From Setaria digitata (lineage: Eukaryota; Nematoda; Chromadorea; Rhabditida; Setariidae), in the NCBI GenBank assembly GCA_003640385.1, contig RCAB01000731.1, positions 1 through 23,423 on the forward strand: DNA of 23,423 nt, read 5' to 3'. The notes beneath the pieces were generated by a model. That model was not told where the DNA came from. It did no database searches and worked only from the letters and a program-made list of their open reading frames with translations. This document shows, one piece after another, positions 21,312-23,423 of this stretch. A program made the translations under genes and the position numbers. Positions within the stretch are counted from its first letter, which is position 1, and each line of letters opens with the position of its first letter.

Positions 21312-21498
21312 TTTTCCCAGGACACGATGAGATATCATCAAAAGCCAATGCCGCAGCATCATTTCTGTTTCTGGAGACGGAAAAAGGCCAATTTTTATGG
21401 CCGTAAAAAATGTTTTGTTGTCCGATTCGAGGCTAAATAATGATGGCGGCATTTTTATGTTTATTTTACCAGCTCCAGAAGGAAAAGTCATCCTTAGA
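21312..21498 (-). CDS. candidate exon with competing plus-strand reading
   Basis: The minus strand is open across 187 bases between a TTATTTTCAG acceptor and a GGAAAAG|GTATTT donor, with MPPSLFSLESDNK and MLRHWLLMISHRVLGK in the translation. LRHWxxM recalls the end of synaptotagmin-type C2 domains, but the rest does not match, so I do not assign it. On the plus strand the same DNA holds an equally well-bounded frame (HDEISSKANAAASF) and another open frame (GDGKRPIFMAVKNVLL). The segment is less AT-rich than its flanks and probably functional, but which strand is coding cannot be decided by eye. Confidence 0.3.
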
Positions 21499-21685
21499 AA
21501 TGTACATCTGAAAATAATTCCAAAAAGATCTAATCTGGCATGGTTATAAAGTTTTAGACAGAAATGCTGATGAGAAAATAGATGGAGAAAAAAGTGATAG
21601 AAATTCTGTTATATCCATAAAATTATTTCCTTTAACTGTCAAGTTACGAAATATTGAAATATCAAAACAGGATAGTTTTTTAGTA

Positions 21686-21945
21686 ATAAAATTCAAAATG
21701 ACAATGTGCGCAATATAAGCCAAAATTATCGTTTCCAAATGCTTGGTTGGCCAAGACATCCCTGTCCATCTGGAATTGCATTTTATGGGATATTGATCAA
21801 AATATAACCGACGTTGTGATAAAATTCAAAATAAAAATGTGCAACGTATGGCAAGATTAAATGCTAAAAGAATATGACAAAAGCCAAGATTATCGCGAAA
21901 TGTTTGGTTGGCTAAGGTATCTCTATCTATCTGATTGTCAATTCC
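21686..21945. repeat. diverged direct duplication, two units
   Basis: Unit one (21686-21780) and unit two (21819-21945) share ATAAAATTCAAAAT, an AATGTGC block, AAGCCAAAATTATCG against AAGCCAAGATTATCG, and AAATGCTTGGTTGGCCAAG against AAATGTTTGGTTGGCTAAG. They end in matching CT-rich blocks. Unit two has about 31 extra bases in the middle. Plus-strand frames in both encode related strings (NYRFQMLGWPRHP and DYREMFGWLRYLY), which suggests duplicated former coding sequence, possibly from a mobile element. Confidence 0.6.
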
Positions 21946-22896
21946 TTCATCAAAACAATGATTGGAAAAGAAGACAAAATGAAAAGATAGAATAAAATTA
22001 CACACTTTAAACTAACAAATCTATAAAATAAGCGATCTGATCAATATGGAAAATGAATAGAAAGAAATCGATCAAAATTGTATGAATTCGAGCAAAATTT
22101 GTATGAATTGTGCAAATCAGTTTTTCAAAGTGGCGAAGAGAGAGAGAAAAAAGAAGAAAAACGAAAAATCGAAAAACTTAAGGAATATTTAAAATTTCCA
22201 AAATTCTACTTTCGATCTTTTTAACCAAACAATTTGACACTACCGTATACATTTATTAATTTGTTTTAGATTCAATAAATGTAGAGGAAAAAAAAGACAA
22301 AAAGATACTGTCATAACAGTAACAAATAGTTTTAAAGCAGATGACACCAGGAATATTAATAAGAACGAATACAGAACGCAATAAGAATATGAAATGGTTC
22401 ACCCGAAGATGTCATAAAAAGAGATTAAGATATCCAAAGCATTTTTTTTTTTTTTTTTATGGATTACTTCGATATTTTATACTTTGGTAACACCTGCACA
22501 CGCACACATACATTGTTATTAATAGGAACTGAATAACTGAATAATATTTAGCTCCTGAAATGTCACAACAGTTTTCTTCGTCTGAGCCAGTATAAATTAG
22601 TGCATGATTGGAAGACAATTTATTTCTTTTTTTTGTCTTAAAAATATTTACTGATAAAACTGGAAATTTTTGAAAATCTATTAATATTTGATTTTATGCT
22701 AACCAGTATAATAGAATTAAGAGAGGCAATTGTAAAAAATGTAATTTATACCACGAGCATACTGTTTTGAGTAAAAACACTTGTTTTCAAGCGAATAAAA
22801 TTTTCTTTCAATCCCAAGCTACTTTTGCATCAGTCCTTTCTTCTTATCATCTTACTTAAGCGCAATTTAGTCAAATGTTTATATGGCTGAATACAG
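21946..22896. other. AT-rich DNA, no gene recognised
   Basis: Purine-rich runs, a T-run at about 22442-22459 and a short CA repeat near 22495-22510. A minus-strand open stretch near 22530-22610 has no supporting splice sites, and I see no other coding signal. Confidence 0.45.
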
Positions 22897-23069
22897 AAGG
22901 GGAAAGAATTGAAATCGAGAGTTTTAATTTACACAGAAGGTGGTAAGGATAATAAAAGTTTCATTGGGCATGTTCTGAGAGCTACATCAAAGCATTACCG
23001 CTCATACCAATCTTATCCTGTTTCTGTTTTACTCCATCATCTGGATAAATCTGATTGCTTAAAACTTCT
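22897..23069 (+). CDS. candidate internal exon, unknown protein
   Basis: Between the acceptor TGAATACAG and the donor TTCT|GTATGT lies a 173-base open frame starting in phase 0 and ending in phase 2. The translation includes LIYTEGGKDNKSFIGHVLR and later YQSYPVSVLLHHLDK. It is less AT-rich than its flanks. The opposite strand is broken by stops in this interval. I do not recognise a domain. It may belong to the candidate plus-strand gene starting near 20534 or to a gene continuing beyond the window. Confidence 0.35.
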
Positions 23070-23423
23070 GTATGTATTTTTATCGTATCATTTTCATTTG
23101 TTTATTTTTTGCCTTCTTTTAGATAATTATTAGGATATTATTAGAGAAAAGCGAAACAAATAAATATACATCCATAAAAGTCATCTGGAAGGAATTTTAG
23201 TTAACATTATAAGCAGTCCATTATTTTGCCTAAATTGTTATTCTAATAATTTGCAGGCTGAATAAATTGATCAGAAACATTCTGGAAATATTATTAATTC
23301 CACCAGCCGTTTTATCGTTTTAAACTAAAAGTTTTCTGGCCTTTTTCATCATAGTATCAATATCGAGTATAAATAGCTTGGTGTACGATCCCTCTAAATT
23401 AATATTTTTTTTTTTTTTTTTTT
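23070..23423. other. AT-rich right edge, no gene recognised
   Basis: The frame of the preceding exon continues to about 23133 only as a low-complexity hydrophobic stretch, best read as intron. The window ends in a T-run. No other feature was seen. Confidence 0.45.

Noticed and set aside
1..23423. tRNA, rRNA, CRISPR or bacterial operon signals
   Set aside because: Scanning by eye found no cloverleaf with a matching T-arm, no spaced direct-repeat array and no clustered long open frames. The sequence reads as intron-containing nematode DNA throughout.

Overview
This window looks like nuclear DNA of a nematode, most likely a filarial or other spirurid (clade III) worm. It is very AT-rich and full of A and T homopolymers. 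The genes have short exons with TTTTCAG/TTTTAG-type acceptors and introns of tens to hundreds of bases. The recognisable proteins are nematode types: a ZP-domain protein, a small heat-shock protein, an FMRFamide-like neuropeptide precursor and a posterior Hox protein. No tRNA, rRNA, CRISPR array, operon or prokaryotic gene was seen. Species is inferred only from gene content and composition.

Layout. At the left edge (164-332, +) is a possible 3'-terminal exon of an unknown gene. Next, on the minus strand, a seven-exon ZP-domain gene (3226 to 588) has all eight ZP cysteines once its exons are joined; its first exon was not found. A four-exon alpha-crystallin/small HSP gene (6208 to 5124, minus) is complete. 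A three-exon FMRFamide-like peptide gene (9342 to 8516, minus) is complete; its single predicted peptide VPSAADMMIRF-amide identifies it as flp-24. From 9.35 to 17.02 kb I found no credible gene. That stretch holds homopolymers, small repeats, a microsatellite cluster and an exact 129-bp duplication around a single N that looks like an unmerged assembly overlap. Two exons of a posterior (Abd-B class, php-3/nob-1-like) Hox gene lie at 17614 to 17023 (minus). Their homeodomain is complete but split by an intron between residues 50 and 51. Candidate 5' exons of this gene lie at 18802-18726 and perhaps 19752-19602. From 20.5 to 21.5 kb there is a coding-like patch with competing models on both strands, and 22897-23069 (+) may be another exon.

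The four recognised genes share a strand, but they are far apart and functionally unrelated (cuticle or apical matrix, stress chaperone, neuropeptide, axial patterning). I see no joint pathway. The main interest is the split Hox gene with a large gene-free flank, the conserved neuropeptide, the unusual ZP protein and several assembly or annotation problems. All gene models were assembled by eye from open frame, splice signals, phase matching and family motifs; none has transcript support here.
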